Numbered from the stretch's first letter, positions 34,707 through 47,104 are shown. The stretch is 64,000 bases of DNA from Tigriopus japonicus (GCA_010645155.1 CM021317.1:5283123-5347122), one strand, 5' to 3'. The notes: a model not told the origin generated them from the letters alone. Numbers and translations are program-made.

Positions 34707-36705
34707 CTGAAACAATCAATAACTCAAATCATCAATTTACGGTTGCACATCATTTCATTTGCTCGGCCTTGGACTTGAACTTGACCTAGAACATTCGTAT
34801 CTAGTCATCATCTAAGTACAACAAATTGACTTGGCTCCGTCGTCGCGTGACCATGTCATCAAATTTGAGCCTAATACATCAAATTGGATGGAAAAGTTCG
34901 TTGAGAAATTATGGGGGCAATTTGGTTGATTTCGAACTTCATGAAATCCGGAAATATTATGTGTGTGTAGTACAAAATCATGTCTTGCACACACAATTAC
35001 TGCAAGCCGTCGTGGCTTTGCTAAAACCACGAAGAAATCCCAATTTACCGACAATTAGCCAGCGCCTCAGCACGAAATAAAGTTTGCTTTGACCGTTTTT
35101 CTTCCTGCTTTTATCAAGTTCAATGCCAGGGCTATTGATTCCAAGCCATTAAACCTTTCGGAGCTTCTGAAAAAAAAGATTGCATTTATTGTGTCAAGAG
35201 ACTGCATAAAAACCAATGACTTCATAATGGGGGCAAGTGGATGGATACGAGGTTGATGCGTTGTTTGAATGGAATGTCGACTTTTGTGTCCAGAGATAAA
35301 ATGATAAAGAAGAGCTTTATCTCCGCAACGTGACTTTCAGATTAGCATTTCCTCTCCATTCAAGCAAATTTAGGCCTTGTCATTATTCAAATGATTAAAA
35401 TGTTTAATTGGCTGTGCTCATTCCATAAATCCAGGCCTTGTCAAGCAATTTCCGGCATGGATTCAACCTTTGGTCAAAAGATTGAAACAATGGCATCCCT
35501 TAGACTAGACTTACTTCGAGAAACAAAACATCCGTTCTCTTCTTGAAGGCTTACTTTTGAAATGTAAGTAGACGTCAAAGTGGTACAATGCTCGTGACAG
35601 GTTGTAGTGCGTGTTTCCTGATCTAAATTTGAATTCAAACATAATAAAGCATTCTTTTGACTGGGCATAGCCGGCATTATTTCCCATGTCATACTCAAGT
35701 TGAAAAACAAAAGCGCCTTGAAAGAGCTTGAAACTTGTTGCACCGCCAAGATGTGGTGCTAATATTTCCTTCAGGAAAGCGTAGTGAACTCTCGTTTTGA
35801 TGTATATTTCGCCTCGTGGAAAATGGACTATGAGGCTTGCTTGCCCATTCAGGTTAAAAATGGGGAAAGACGTTTCTTGAAGACACTGCAAATGAAGGAA
35901 TTTCACCCCCTAAGTCAAAATGAAGAAGACTGAAGTTCGGTTTAAAAGGCCTAATAATCAACATTTCCAAAAATGTCTTTGTCGGAAAGAATCTGATTGA
36001 TCTTTAATCGAAAGTTGTTGCTATTTTGTTTGTAGAAAGAAACAAATCTGATTTTTCAAACGCTTCATGGTGAGCGAACTTTCTTCCATGCAAATTGCTC
36101 ATGCGCTCAATCCACTTCATTTGCATCTTGTCAGGTCTTCATTCAAAAGGCATCAAATTGAGATCCTCTTTCTCGTAGGTTACCTAACATTTTTGAAAGA
36201 GGTACAAATAGGTTGAATGTCAACGGCAATAGTTGAAATTGGCCAAGCATTTCAAACATAACAAAAATTGCCATGTTCAAGCGCAACCTTAATACTTAAG
36301 CTGTTTTTTCAACATAGTTCATATGCTAAGACTATACTGGAGCACGGCTTTTTTCTTTAATTTAGCATACTCGAGTTATTTGAATTTGCACAATTGTCGT
36401 CATTTCTTACACATTTGTAACTACTTTTGATTGATTATAGTTGAATTTTGGGGATATCTTGGACACTCATGAATCCAAGAAAGCAATCTCAAAGAGACCT
36501 TTTCAACGTCAAAAGTTCATAACCTGATAAAATGCTATGAAGAAATACAAACAAAAATACACCTAACTTATTCTTTAAGTAATCTCTCCACACAATAAAA
36601 GCTATCGAAGGGCCTTTGACTGAAGAAATACCCTTGTAGCAACAATAGATGAAGTCCCTCTTCAAAAGGCCGTTATCAGAAGGAGATATCAACGCCTACC
36701 TTCAT
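33900..36705 (-). CDS. R&R-consensus cuticle protein, two exons
   Basis: The spliced CDS is 36700-36705 joined to 33900-34706 (813 nt, 270 residues). The first exon is only ATGAAG, followed by GTAGGC; the second follows TGTTTCAG and completes a signal peptide, MKAFIATSLLLCASSAVTG. The Rebers-Riddiford chitin-binding domain lies at about residues 68-132 (SYAFEWQVQDDYTKNNYGHK, then GEYYVLLPDGRTQKVTYTVD and GYNGYQAEVSYEGEA) and is closer to RR-2 than RR-1. On each side lie Pro/Gln/Tyr-rich repeats (YPQPQPQY, YPQPEY, YPQPNS) and an acidic Glu/Gln/Pro tail ending in YYKYF. The protein would be secreted by epidermis and bound to chitin in the exoskeleton. The two-codon first exon with a long intron is a classic arthropod cuticle gene design. 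Confidence 0.93.
34707..36699 (-). other. Cuticle protein intron 1
   Basis: A 2-kb intron between codon 2 and codon 3. Small frames inside, such as 35511-35906 minus, have no recognised motif. Nothing else seen. Confidence 0.6.
36700..36705 (-). CDS. Cuticle protein exon 1 (ATGAAG)
   Basis: A six-base coding exon, Met-Lys, with donor GTAGGC. It was chosen because it restores a normal signal peptide in frame and lies about 85 nt downstream of a well-spaced TATA and initiator pair. Confidence 0.8.
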
Positions 36706-36786
36706 GATAAGAATATTTTTATCCTGAAGTTAGGAATGATGGACGAGCAGCGGAATAGTTGTTAAGATCACAAGGACTTGAACCAA

Positions 36787-36823
36787 ACTGATGACAATCG
36801 AGTGTTGCTTTAGAATATTTATA
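36787..36823 (-). promoter_or_regulatory. Cuticle gene core promoter: TATA box plus initiator
   Basis: On the minus strand TATAAATA (36823-36816) is followed by the arthropod initiator TCAGT (36791-36787), with about 33 bp from the T of TATA to the A of the initiator. This predicts a start near 36790 and a 5' UTR of about 85 nt. Confidence 0.75.
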
Positions 36824-36829
36824 CAATTC

Positions 36830-38027
36830 AAAATTTGTACCTACTCTTATGGGAGGGCTGAGTGAGTGAGTGAGTGCATGTGCCAATGGACTCCAGACGA
36901 CCAGAATAAAAACAAAATCCATGCCAAATCCAGCCCAACACAAACCGGCCCCGGCAAAAGCAACAGCAATGCCCTCAAACCACACTCCTATCCTTAAAGA
37001 AAGAGAGTCCTCGTGGGTAGGATGCAGGGTTCAAGTGTTGCCGTCATTTGCCGGCGTCAATGACGCTTTGGATTCAAGCTGAGGTGCGTGCGTCACCCTC
37101 GAATTTCGCGGTTACTCCTAAGATGGATCTGGTTTTCGTGGAAGCTCGATACGCAACTCCACAGTTCAATTTCGGATGGCTTAACGGACACGATTCGGAC
37201 CCTTAGATGGGAATACATATCCATGGAAGTAATGGCGTGTTCAAAAATTAGGATATGGTCAACTGGTAATTTGAGGCGTAAATAAATTGTTTTGTACTCT
37301 AGACCAAGGTGGGAAGAATTCACATGAGAGGGGGAAAATATTAGGAAGTGAGGAAAGGTTTGATCAATGAATGTGCTTTTTATGTTTAAAGTGATCCAGT
37401 ATTATGGGCATGGGCTAGTTTTGACTTCATTTTTTTAATACGATTAAATGCACTTCATCATTTGAACATTTTTTTTCTTGGCTTTGGAATTGGCCAGATT
37501 CCAATTTTCTTGTGCCTCAACCCATTTTTGAATGACCAAAATGCAAATTGTGCACGAAAGGTGGAAGTCATTTGAGATGGGATTCAAAAGTTGAACTAAA
37601 TTTGTCATGATTTAAATTGGCTGTCAAGGAAAGGAGTGCAAGAATGCGTTTATAAATACTTCAAAAAAATACCCGACAATTTCTGTGCCAAAGGGCTAAT
37701 AAAAAAAATACTGTAATTTATTGAATAATTGATAAAACAAGGCAGCCTTGAAAGGACCTCTGGGTCAAGGAAATGAAGATTGGTTGTAGACGAAGATGAC
37801 AACTCATCCGATTATTTTACTTCCTGTCTTCAAACAAAGAAGCAATCAAAACTGTTTACCAAAGCTAATGCGGGCATAAATAACAAAACTTTGAAATCCG
37901 AAACTGATAACATGTTTAACAATGCTACAAATTTTACAATGCTAGAATAAAAAAGTAAGGCAAATATCAAAGAAGTTACATTAAAGTTGGATGTGCTTGA
38001 TAATGAAGATATATGATAAGGCGATTG
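36830..38027. other. Intergenic sequence, no gene seen
   Basis: Contains a GAGT-type microsatellite near 36,861-36,876 and otherwise AT-rich unique-looking sequence. No supported coding region. Confidence 0.4.
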
Positions 38028-38035
38028 ATCTACAC

Positions 38036-38248
38036 CAGGGGTTGGCAACCCGTGGGCCCAAGGATGATTGTTGGTGGTCCTAGCAGCTTTAAGTAAGGCC
38101 AAAATAGTGGGCTTGAGAGCCATTCATAGAATTGTACTCATGGGCCCAAAGCTCTTTGTACCTGAACCTACCAACGTCTCTTGAGTGGGCCCTGACGTTA
38201 CGAATCAAATTTTAGGAGCCTTGACCCATAAAAGGCTGTCAATCCCTG
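38036..38248. mobile_element. hAT MITE, CAGGGGTTGGCAACC family, copy 1
   Basis: Starts CAGGGGTTGGCAACC and ends AATCCCTG. Flanking octamers ATCTACAC (38028-38035) and ATCCACAC (38249-38256) match at 7 of 8 positions. The interior (CCAAAATAGTGGGC, GGGCCCAAAGCTCTTTG, GAACCTACCAA) is shared with the copy at 54029-54223. The CAGGGGT-GGCAACC end is typical of hAT elements. Confidence 0.88.
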
Positions 38249-38256
38249 ATCCACAC

Positions 38257-41200
38257 ATTTTCGGGGTATATCAAAGTCGTGGTGGGCAAAAGTTTCAAAA
38301 TGGTAAAAAAAAGTTTTAAAAAAGGTACCCCGAGTGATAAAAGACTATGATTTTTAATCGACAATTCCATTCACAAAAAATCATTTCACTATTCCATTTG
38401 CTTATGATGTACTTTAAATGTGACAAGCACAACATTGACCAAAAGTCGGATCTATCGCACAATTCAATATTTTTACAAAAAAAGATGGGCTTTTGACAGA
38501 AAAATGTCCCATTTTAGTTCTGTTGGCGCCGTCAGAAGGCAACGTTTGGACATTGAGAACGACGATTCCATTGATCTGAATTAATAGCCACAGTGATGTA
38601 CTTCAATTCTTATAGGATAAAAAATCATGCTAGTTATCAGTTCATATTGGGTATCTTGCGATGCATGCCTGACCGACACGTCATCGATTGACTTACAAAC
38701 TCTTAATTCATTTACCCCTAAAGAGGTTCATTAGGTTTCTCGCTTCTACTTGTGTTTTGTCTAATACGAAATGAGGTATACGAGGTAAAATGACAAATTT
38801 GCATATGTTTGCGCTTACAAGATAGGCATGTCAAATTGAAGGTCCAATTGCTTTGTTTTTCATGAAGTCTTCCCAAAGAAATGAAACTTCCAGCAAGTAC
38901 TTTTCTATATTCGGAAGGATGTGAGACCGATCCAAAAGATGTAAACGACATGGATGTTGTTCATAAAATATTGACCACACCACGAAGCATGAGGGCCAAT
39001 GGCTGTTCGTGGTCTAGAAACCAAGAAACCAAAACCACTACAACGTCTCGTTTCTCTCGAAAGAGCTTCAATGTGGCGAGACCTCTGGTTCTGAAAATCG
39101 GTCAATGAAAACGATCATTTCCGTATTCCGGAAAAACTATGAGATTGTCGAAACAAATGAGAAGGACACGTGGGCTCACCGTCGCCTCAATTGGGATCGT
39201 CTTTTGATTCGGACGACAACTGCCTTTGGGGTCTGGGTTTTGATTGGACTCGTCAAATTGTGCATACCATTTGATGGCTTGAATTTCCGTTTCTAGCTCA
39301 CAAAATGATTAGACTCAATTGAACTTCCTGATCTTGGTCGAAGAAAATGCACGACAATAGGACAACTCGATCGAACGTAGTGGAGGCAATTAACGCATGC
39401 CATTGCCATTGGTGGCAGCTCTCTTATTCAGTGATGCACGTTTAATCTTTACATTTTTGCGGGTTATTGATGGGATTTCCATGTTGAAGTTATTTATAGT
39501 GGATAGTTTTGCTAATCACCGCTCTTTGTACGAGAACCAAGGGGACGAGCATTTCGTTGATGCTACAGTTTTTCATCCCATGTTGAACGATGATGTTGAC
39601 TACTAACGGGCTAAAAATTAGGGTGGCTTGTTAATAAGGAAACGAAGAAAATGGTTAAAAAAATTTTATGAAAATTACTTTGAAAGGCTTAGATTTCAAA
39701 ATTCTAGCCCGAGTACTTTTGGCATTGCAGCTTTTTTACGTAGCTGATTTAAGGCCTTTCTTCCGACTTTTTAATGACAAACGGTTTTCTTAAATCAACA
39801 TCATCATGTTTGAGGAATGACTTCAATTGATTTTTTGGTACTTTTTGCATTTTTATAATTCACTTTTAAATTATTTTTTTTATTAAAGGTACACAAAAAT
39901 TGGCAATGAAAAAAAAACACCTTTTGATGAGGTTGAGGTAGTATGTTTTTAAGATATACCTTAGCGCGATGATCGATGCAAAAACCAACTTGCAAGCCAC
40001 AATGATAAAAAATTTTAAAGGAATTTCCGCACAAGAACTCAGTTCAAAAAGTTTCATTATGATGCATTTTTGTCTCTAAACAGAGAGATTCGACATCAAA
40101 TTTTACATTTAGAGTTTCATCACCAGTTACGTACTTTCCAAGTACACTAATAACACGGTTGATGTTAACATGGTGCCACGCTTCAAACGCCAGCACTTCA
40201 ATCTACTTGGGTGCAATTATGTCCAAACATTTTATTGGCCTCCATTCAATGTCCTGAACATCAAAGTCCAATGAAATTACCTCCCAACTCCTCAGGACGC
40301 TTTTACTCAGTTTTAAATCAAAATGAACTGCTATTTTCTCAGTTAAGCCCAAGGAAACACAGAGTTCGTATTTACAATCATGGACATTTCCGGACATTCC
40401 TTCAAGTTCATTGCATCGCTCAGCGAGGATTCTTAGTATTTGGTGAAGTGAGAGGGCGTGATTTATTGATCAGGCTCAATTATTTTGGCCTCCTGCATTC
40501 TCACTTGTACTTGGTGTTGGTCATCTTTGGCTTTGACTACAATGGAAGAAATACTTTGCCTAGACTTCATTGTGTGGGAATGGCTCAAGAATATTTTGGA
40601 TACTATTTGTTCGATTCAATAACTCACCTAAATGAGTCAGCGTTATTAGTTTAAAGGTATTAGGACTACTATAAGGTACTTATGATTTTGACAATCTTTT
40701 TGTGAAATGGACGATTACGATGATCTTTTTAGAGATTGGAGGGCCAAAAAAGGCAACATCCAATTGTTTGAATCTGAAACACTTGAAAACCATCAATCGT
40801 TGTCTGTCGATCCACTTTTCATAAAACACGTGTCAAGTAGACGCCCCCATCAAAAAAATGACGACCTTGTCATTTTTTTAGGAAGTATGCAACTACATAA
40901 TTTCACCATTGTCCTTGGTTCCATCCTCGATAATGGAGATGTTTGGAAACTTTTACCTTCATAGATTTTGTGGGATATCTTTTTTTCTCCAGGAACAACA
41001 TCCCAATCGTAGATACAAAGCTAGATAGATGTTGGTTGGGGTTGGGCAAGGTCAATGTTTACACACCTCTTCTAATGACAGCCGTCATTTTGGTGAATGA
41101 CCCAGTGTAATTGGTACATCGTGACCAATTGATCATTCCAACCAATAAGAGTTGAGTACATTTTGGTACCTTATGGGCGAAACTCCCGCCAGACGCTCGA

Positions 41201-44100
41201 TTTCGATCTTCAATCAAATCGACCCGCCAAAACTCAAGACTAATGGCCTTGGTGAAGTTGAGAATGAGCCCATCAATCCAGTGAAATAGCTCCTGAGCAG
41301 CCTTGAGGCCAGTCCCAACTACCAATGGTATCATGAACATGGTTGGTTGTCTTTTTTCAGTGCCAAAATCAAAACCAACCGTGTTGGTGATGACGTGCAA
41401 AAAGCCCACATTCATCCACAAGCGAGTGTATCGTGAATAACGGAAGCAAGGTTCGAGGATGAGGCGCAACTAGGTCTCCAAAAAATCATCGAATACGAAC
41501 GGACAAGTGAGCTAAGTGATCAATCCTGTAAATCAGCTCAAAAATCCATTAGGCCTTGCCAAATGATGAAATAATTACGCCTACCGTAACGAGATATAGT
41601 CATCTTCAAGCCACCCTGATGTGTACATATTGTTATTGGATTATCTCAAAGAACCAGCAAACCGTCTTCAGACATCCAATGAGGAGATCAGCTCGTTTTA
41701 ATCCTTTGATCGAGAATATCGGGAGACGTTTTATGGAAGGATAAGTCTTAAATGAGCCATTTTTAAGGATCGGTGGTATGTGAAACAAAGATGTTATTTG
41801 AAATGTTTCCAAAGGAGAACATAAATTGTATTGAATGTCGGTAATAATGAGTTTAAAGGAACAAAGAATCGTGTTGATAACAATAATTGATTTGTGAGCA
41901 ATCTTCAATGAACGGAAAATGATCGCTAATGGAGAGACCAATTGTGAGTTATTCGTAATTATGATTGTTTTGGAGCAAACTTTGCTTGTATTGATCAGAT
42001 TATTGCCCAATAAATTTATGCTTCAAGACATCTTTCAAAAACAATTCAAAATATTGTTGTACAAAATAAACAGACGTATAATTTCTTTTTCGGTCTACGA
42101 CACACTTTGACAATGTTCTTTCATGGTGATTTATTCTCACCATTATCCTCGACCCCAAAGTCATTGAAAGCGACACCCAATATATCAATAGAAATGACTT
42201 TGGCTTTGACAATAAATTCAAAGATAAAGCGATGCTCTATGAAATAATCCAACAAAGTTGGGATAATACAAATCTATTTTCTGCTATTATTAACATAACT
42301 GTTCAATAGCAAAGTATTGACAAATACTAATGCCAGGCACGAAATATGACATCCGTCTCGTTTCACGAGCTTACCCCAAAGTCGGAGGAAGTGAGGTCAT
42401 TGATCTCTAACCAACATATAAAACAAGCCCATAGATTATCAAATACTTGTCATGTTTAACATATGTGTTTTTTAAGAAATTAGCCTTAAACGGTCTTTTA
42501 ACGGGTCGATCAGAATCAAATAAGCGTAACCATTGGCGAAGCAATAAACTCATTTTTTTCCAAGGCTCCACCCAATTCAAAATCCCCTGTAAGACGTTAG
42601 CAGACTGTATTCAAGTTGTTCTGGAATAATTGGGGGTCTCGTCATTTCCTCATGAATTTATGTGTGATGAAATGACTTCATTTGCACCTTACAAATTACC
42701 AACTAAAGTGTACTTGGTTGGGAGTGTGCTTTTGACTGGATTTCCTGGTCAGCATTGGGCCAAAAAGCAAAGTGCTGTCCAGACCGAGGTTGACAGCAGA
42801 ATAGATCCTTAACACGTCTTCACTTCCAATTCTAGATCCAACCAACGGTACTTGATAGATTCCCGATCATGAAACAGGTGAAAGATGAACCGACAAAGTC
42901 CGAAATTGACACATTAATGAAGGCGACACCAGAAATGAGAGAGTGGGATTCTTCCAATTCCGGCCAAGCTTCCTTTAGTCGAGTCTACTTTGTGTGGTGC
43001 ACTTGAACACTTGGAATGTAGTCCAAATTCATTGATCGTGACGTTTGGAAGCGCAAAGTAATCGAGGGATAAGAGACAGTTTGGGGAGCTGACCAAAATC
43101 ATGGGGTGTAAATGTCAAGAAAATGCACTGGAACCGCGAACGAAGATGCCGAGGCTATAATTATGGTTATGCTTTTAATTGCAAGGTAAATAACACAAGC
43201 AGGAGCTGATGTCAACTGATGTTTGGGTGGAGACGGAAGCCGCTTCTGAACCGAATTCTTCAAAAAATTGGCAATTAGCATCAACTACTCAATCTTTAGA
43301 AATAAGATAAATTTCAAATTAACTCAAGGAACTCCTTCTAATGTGGATCAAACTTGATTTTATTTATGTGGTTCTAAAGGGACAATTTTGAGGGATTTGA
43401 GGAAACTTGCACTTATTGGTTGACATCTCAACACTTAGGAATTATCATCAAAATGATCTTTGAAAAGTACAAGAATGTACTGACAAAGTGATTATGATCA
43501 ACTGACGTGTGTTAGTAATTACATTCAAAATGTTGCCCTCTGTGGAAAGATAATCGACACTTCTGGTTCCATGTGTTCTAAACTGGGCGGATTATAAGAT
43601 ATCTGAAAAATAACGGAATTTTAAGATTGCGCCCACTTCATAATTGTGATCTAGAGAATTTGGTCTCTGATGATTCACCGGTAAAGCGGTTAACCAATGG
43701 ATGGTGATTGGAAAAGTCTTGATAATTGCATGAGGTTCGATGCGAACTGATTGTGTCCGTGTCAACATTATCTTACCAAAAGATGACATATGGTGTCCAG
43801 GAAATTGCAACAACCCGAGGAAATAGCCTGGTGATTACTATCATTCATTTCGGATAAGAAAATTCGTCATTCTTAATCAAGCTCTATCCGCGAAATCTTT
43901 TGAACACTCCGCAAGCAATTCATGAAGTTGGACAAGGTTGCCTTTAAACAGGGAAAAGGGCGAGAGTTCTTTATTAATGAGTGTCAGACATGAGGACCAT
44001 TCTTCTCAATTGTCCAGAGTAAGTGTGTCCTATTGTGCAAATCGTGTTCTATTAAGGTATCATCACAATTATACGGACTCGTATATAACAAGCTCATTCA
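38257..44100. other. Gene-poor tract with scattered short coding-like frames
   Basis: No gene could be supported. Several frames look mildly protein-like but isolated: plus 39397-39606 (ends GDEHFVDATVFHPML), plus 40707-40964 (ATG start, MDDYDDLFRDWRAKKGN), minus 40203-40397 and minus 41059-41469 (136 codons, includes WMNVGFLHVITNTVGFDFG). They have no splice partners or family motif I recognise. They may be exons or decayed genes. Confidence 0.3.
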
Positions 44101-44144
44101 GTCAGTCTTTACACACTCTTTTCGGCGGTGGTTCTTCTCTCGGG

Positions 44145-44168
44145 GTGAGTGAGTGAGTGAGTGAGTGC
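44145..44168. repeat. GAGT microsatellite
   Basis: About six GAGT/GTGA units in a row (GTGAGTGAGTGAGTGAGTG). Confidence 0.7.
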
Positions 44169-44534
44169 AGTGTTTCGATTGTTTCTCGTGTTCGCTTTTC
44201 AACTCACTGATGATGTCCCTCCAGGTTTTCATTCTTCTTCCCTCTTCCGTTTCGTTCGATGTCCAATTGGTGACCGTTGCAACCAGAGGTTGCTGAAGAA
44301 CCAATTGGCGTTGGCTTTTGATCCACTTTTGCTGATTGTGATTGCAACCAACTACTTTTTATCACAAGCAGTGGTGAGTGCAACGATTTGCATAAAACAT
44401 CTCCCACTAATGCCGAGTATTTTGGAAAGGTTTGTGCTTATGGTACTGTGTGTGTAAATTGTTGGGGTTTATTTTTTTACATTTACAGGGTCGGGTTAAT
44501 CCGTTGAAAGAGTTGACTTTATACAATTACAACT

Positions 44535-44608
44535 AGACGTGGTGTCGTGGTTAGCGCAGTTTCTTTTAGTGAGAGATGTTCCAGGTTCGATTCACTTCCC
44601 CGACCATT
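44535..44608 (+). mobile_element. tRNA-derived SINE head
   Basis: The A-box-like TGGTGTCGTGGTTAGCGC (about 44540-44557) and the B-box GGTTCGATTC (44584-44593) are spaced as in RNA polymerase III tRNA promoters. The cloverleaf does not close well and no clear anticodon arm is present, so this is a tRNA-like SINE head rather than a tRNA gene. Repeats follow immediately. Confidence 0.55.
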
Positions 44609-44684
44609 CTTGAGGAAACTTTTAGACGTTAAATTCACACCCACAGATGGAGAACCATTCTGATACTGGACTTGAAATTGCCTT

Positions 44685-44790
44685 TTGGAAAAATTTTGGG
44701 CGATTCCGAAAAACTTTGGGCGATTCGGGAAAAACTTTGGGCCATTCGGAAAAACTTCAGGCGATTCGGAAAAAAACTTTGGGCGATGTG
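44685..44790. repeat. Short tandem repeat, about 21-bp unit
   Basis: Four to five imperfect units of the form TTTGGGCGATTCGGAAAAAC follow the tRNA-like segment and could be the body of the same SINE. A reverse-oriented B-box-like GGTTCGAGCC (plus strand GGCTCGAACC) lies just beyond, at about 44816-44825. Confidence 0.7.
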
Positions 44791-44983
44791 ATGGCTGACT
44801 TTGTTGGCCGGGCCAGGCTCGAACCTCCAACACTAGCACCCAAAATCCAAATTGCTTTGTCGTAAAATGTGATTGATTACAATTACAATTACATCTTCTG
44901 GAAATGTAACTGACTTCAATTACAATTGCAAAAATTACAAAAACAATTAAACCCAGATTGGGCCCTGTTTAAATGGTCACAAT

Positions 44984-45325
44984 TAGGGCCCAAGAAAATA
45001 TATTTGCAAAAAGTAACAAAACATCCAATATTTATTTTCTTCAAAAGTCCTAAAAATTCCTAAATATTTGAAAAAAGCTGGATATTTAAGAAATATTTTT
45101 TATTTGACAACGCCCTTATTTGATTTTTTGTTTGTGTGCACCAATTTTCCTTTTGCTTTTGGTGAATTTGATACATTAGGCCGTGTTTGGAGGCATACTT
45201 GACATGTAATTGATTTCAAAATACAATTTTCAATTTGCCTCAATAGCTGCCCAAGTTTTTTGTGGATGACAGTAGTTTGGTTGTGAATGTCTTTTCTTAG
45301 TACAAATGCCATTTTGTAGTCTAGC
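44984..45325. mobile_element. Truncated copy of the TAGGGCCC hAT-like MITE
   Basis: Homologous by eye along about 340 bp to 10476-10802, starting at the same TAGGGCCC terminus (then TTTGCAAAAAGTAACAAAAC, ATTTATTTTCTTCAAAAG, GGTGAATTTGATA). The right third is missing: sequence diverges after CATTTTGTAG near 45321. Confidence 0.8.
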
Positions 45326-45352
45326 TCAGAAAACCACCCCGCAATGCTAAGT

Positions 45353-45545
45353 GCAACCTCACGTGAGCGAGGTTGCGTGGTAAAAACAAACGTAGCGAAA
45401 GTTTTGTGTTCCCAATAAAAGCATGTGGTCTTGATGGGAGTTCTCTAAACGGGAATCACCAGACTACAGGCAGTCTTAAGGATGGGCCGGTACGCTCTTG
45501 GACCTAGAAGTCCAAGTTCGCGCACGGATTCTCAGTGCGTCGGCA
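45353..45545. other. Cluster of three perfect short hairpins, unknown
   Basis: Stem GCAACCTC/GAGGTTGC (45353-45376, 8-nt loop), stem CTTGGAC/GTCCAAG (45497-45516, 6-nt loop) and stem CGCAC/GTGCG (45521-45539, 9-nt loop). The stretch is GC-rich for this area. It does not match 5S rRNA, U1, U2, U4 or U6 hallmarks I know. It could be a structured RNA or part of a repeat. Confidence 0.35.
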
Positions 45546-45934
45546 TAGATAAATATGCAAAGTGTATGTTGCAACACAGCTTTAGGATTAGGCTTCAGGC
45601 CCTGCAAGGCTAGGCTTTGGGATCATATGTTGTGACCGTTAGATTAGGTGATGTTAGGAAAAGTTGATTAATTACTTCTCCTACTTGCTTCTTAAGAGCA
45701 CTGAAACTGGCTGAAACCTTTCTTTTCTTCCAAGACACTGACAATTCCAGCGCCTACCGTCACGGTACGCAAGAACTGTCGAAACGGTTGTGCAAGCCAT
45801 TACATGGGTGGGCTATTTGTTGGTGGCACCAAATTGATGAAAAAATGATGCACCAAATGGTAATTCATCTTTAAAGGTCAGTTAGTTTTGATAAGAATTT
45901 TAATAATGATACATAATTTATCATTGAAAATGTA

Positions 45935-46255
45935 ATCAATAACATGACCAAAAATGAAATCAATCCCCCCCCAAAAAAATTACATTACCAGAAATGTGAT
46001 CAATTACATGTCCAAAAATGTTATCAACTACATGACCAAAAATGGAATCAGTTACATGAACAAGAATGTTATCAATTACATGACCAAAAATGAAATCAAT
46101 TACATGACCAAAAATGTAATCAATGACAACACTAAAAAGTAATCAATTACATGACCAAAAACGTAATCAATTACATGACCAAAAATGTAATCAATTACAT
46201 GATCAAAAATGTATTCAATTACATGACCAAAAATATAATCAATTACACAAATTGG
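45935..46255. repeat. 24-bp minisatellite
   Basis: About thirteen imperfect copies of AATCAATTACATGACCAAAAATGT, with a C-run interruption near 45,966. Short ATTACAATTAC motifs lie on both sides (near 44,880 and 46,275), suggesting that the array sits inside a larger repeat. Confidence 0.9.
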
Positions 46256-46881
46256 CCCAAAAAGTAAGTGATTTCAATTACAATTAAATGTTATTGTATG
46301 CAATACCTCCACATTCTTGTTATGGATAACCCTCTTAGACACAGTGTCACTTTGACTTTCTTGGGGGATAGTTTTATGTTTTTATATGTTTTTTCTAAGC
46401 AGAACCATTTTCACTTCAGAATTTTTCATATGACCTGGTTTGCCAAAGATATTGTTTAAAATGGTAACGTCTACAAACTGGTCTCTACAGAGTTGTCATC
46501 ACCCCCTCAAGTGGTTTAACAGATTAAGTTTGGACAGTGTTTTGAAATGCCCCAATTTGTTCTTCATTGCATTGATTAAATGTTTTTGGATCAAAAATGG
46601 AAATTTGAAATTTGGAAAAAGATAATTATGTAACAAGAATTGGGTCTCTCTTTCCAACTAACTTGCCCAAGGAAGGATTTCTGTTAAGTATTGCTTAACT
46701 TTGGGTCAATGAGGGTTAAGACCAAAGTAGTCATTCTACAAAGAAACTTACGCTTTAACAAAAAAGTCTTTGGTTTTTTGGGTCCTGCATTCTAAAATGT
46801 GAAAATAAGTTATTACAAGAAATCACTGGGTCTGGCCAGAAACGTTACTCATAAGCAACTTAACCAGCAACAACAGCAAAC

Positions 46882-47085
46882 ATGGCCCATTGTATCTCCC
46901 TTGCTTTTATTTATTTATGTTTATTAGTGCTAGGTGGCGCAATTAGCAAAGAGAACAATTGTGTCTGTCCTTCAACACACCCTGGAAATTCAATTGTTCC
47001 GTCATTATTTCCATTCTGTTGTCTCGCACATTTTTGTCATCCCGCTCCTGAGCAAACTGTTGTTCACTCCTTGTCCGAGTCCTAA
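46882..47085 (+). CDS. Possible small secreted peptide ORF
   Basis: A 67-codon ATG frame with a convincing signal-like start (MAHCISLAFIYLCLLVLGG) followed by a short Cys-containing tail. It overlaps the beginning of the F-box-like relic in another frame, has no homolog I recognise and may be chance. Confidence 0.15.
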   Translation: MAHCISLAFIYLCLLVLGGAISKENNCVCPSTHPGNSIVPSLFPFCCLAHFCHPAPEQTVVHSLSES

Positions 47086-47104
47086 ATATTTTAGTCATCA
47101 AAGT

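Noticed and set aside
44535..44608. Functional tRNA gene
   Set aside because: The A and B boxes are present, but the acceptor and anticodon stems do not close.
45954..46142. Asn/Ile-rich repetitive ORF
   Set aside because: It is the 24-bp minisatellite read in one frame.
45935..46255. Possible CRISPR array
   Set aside because: Units are contiguous with no unique spacers, and the DNA is eukaryotic.
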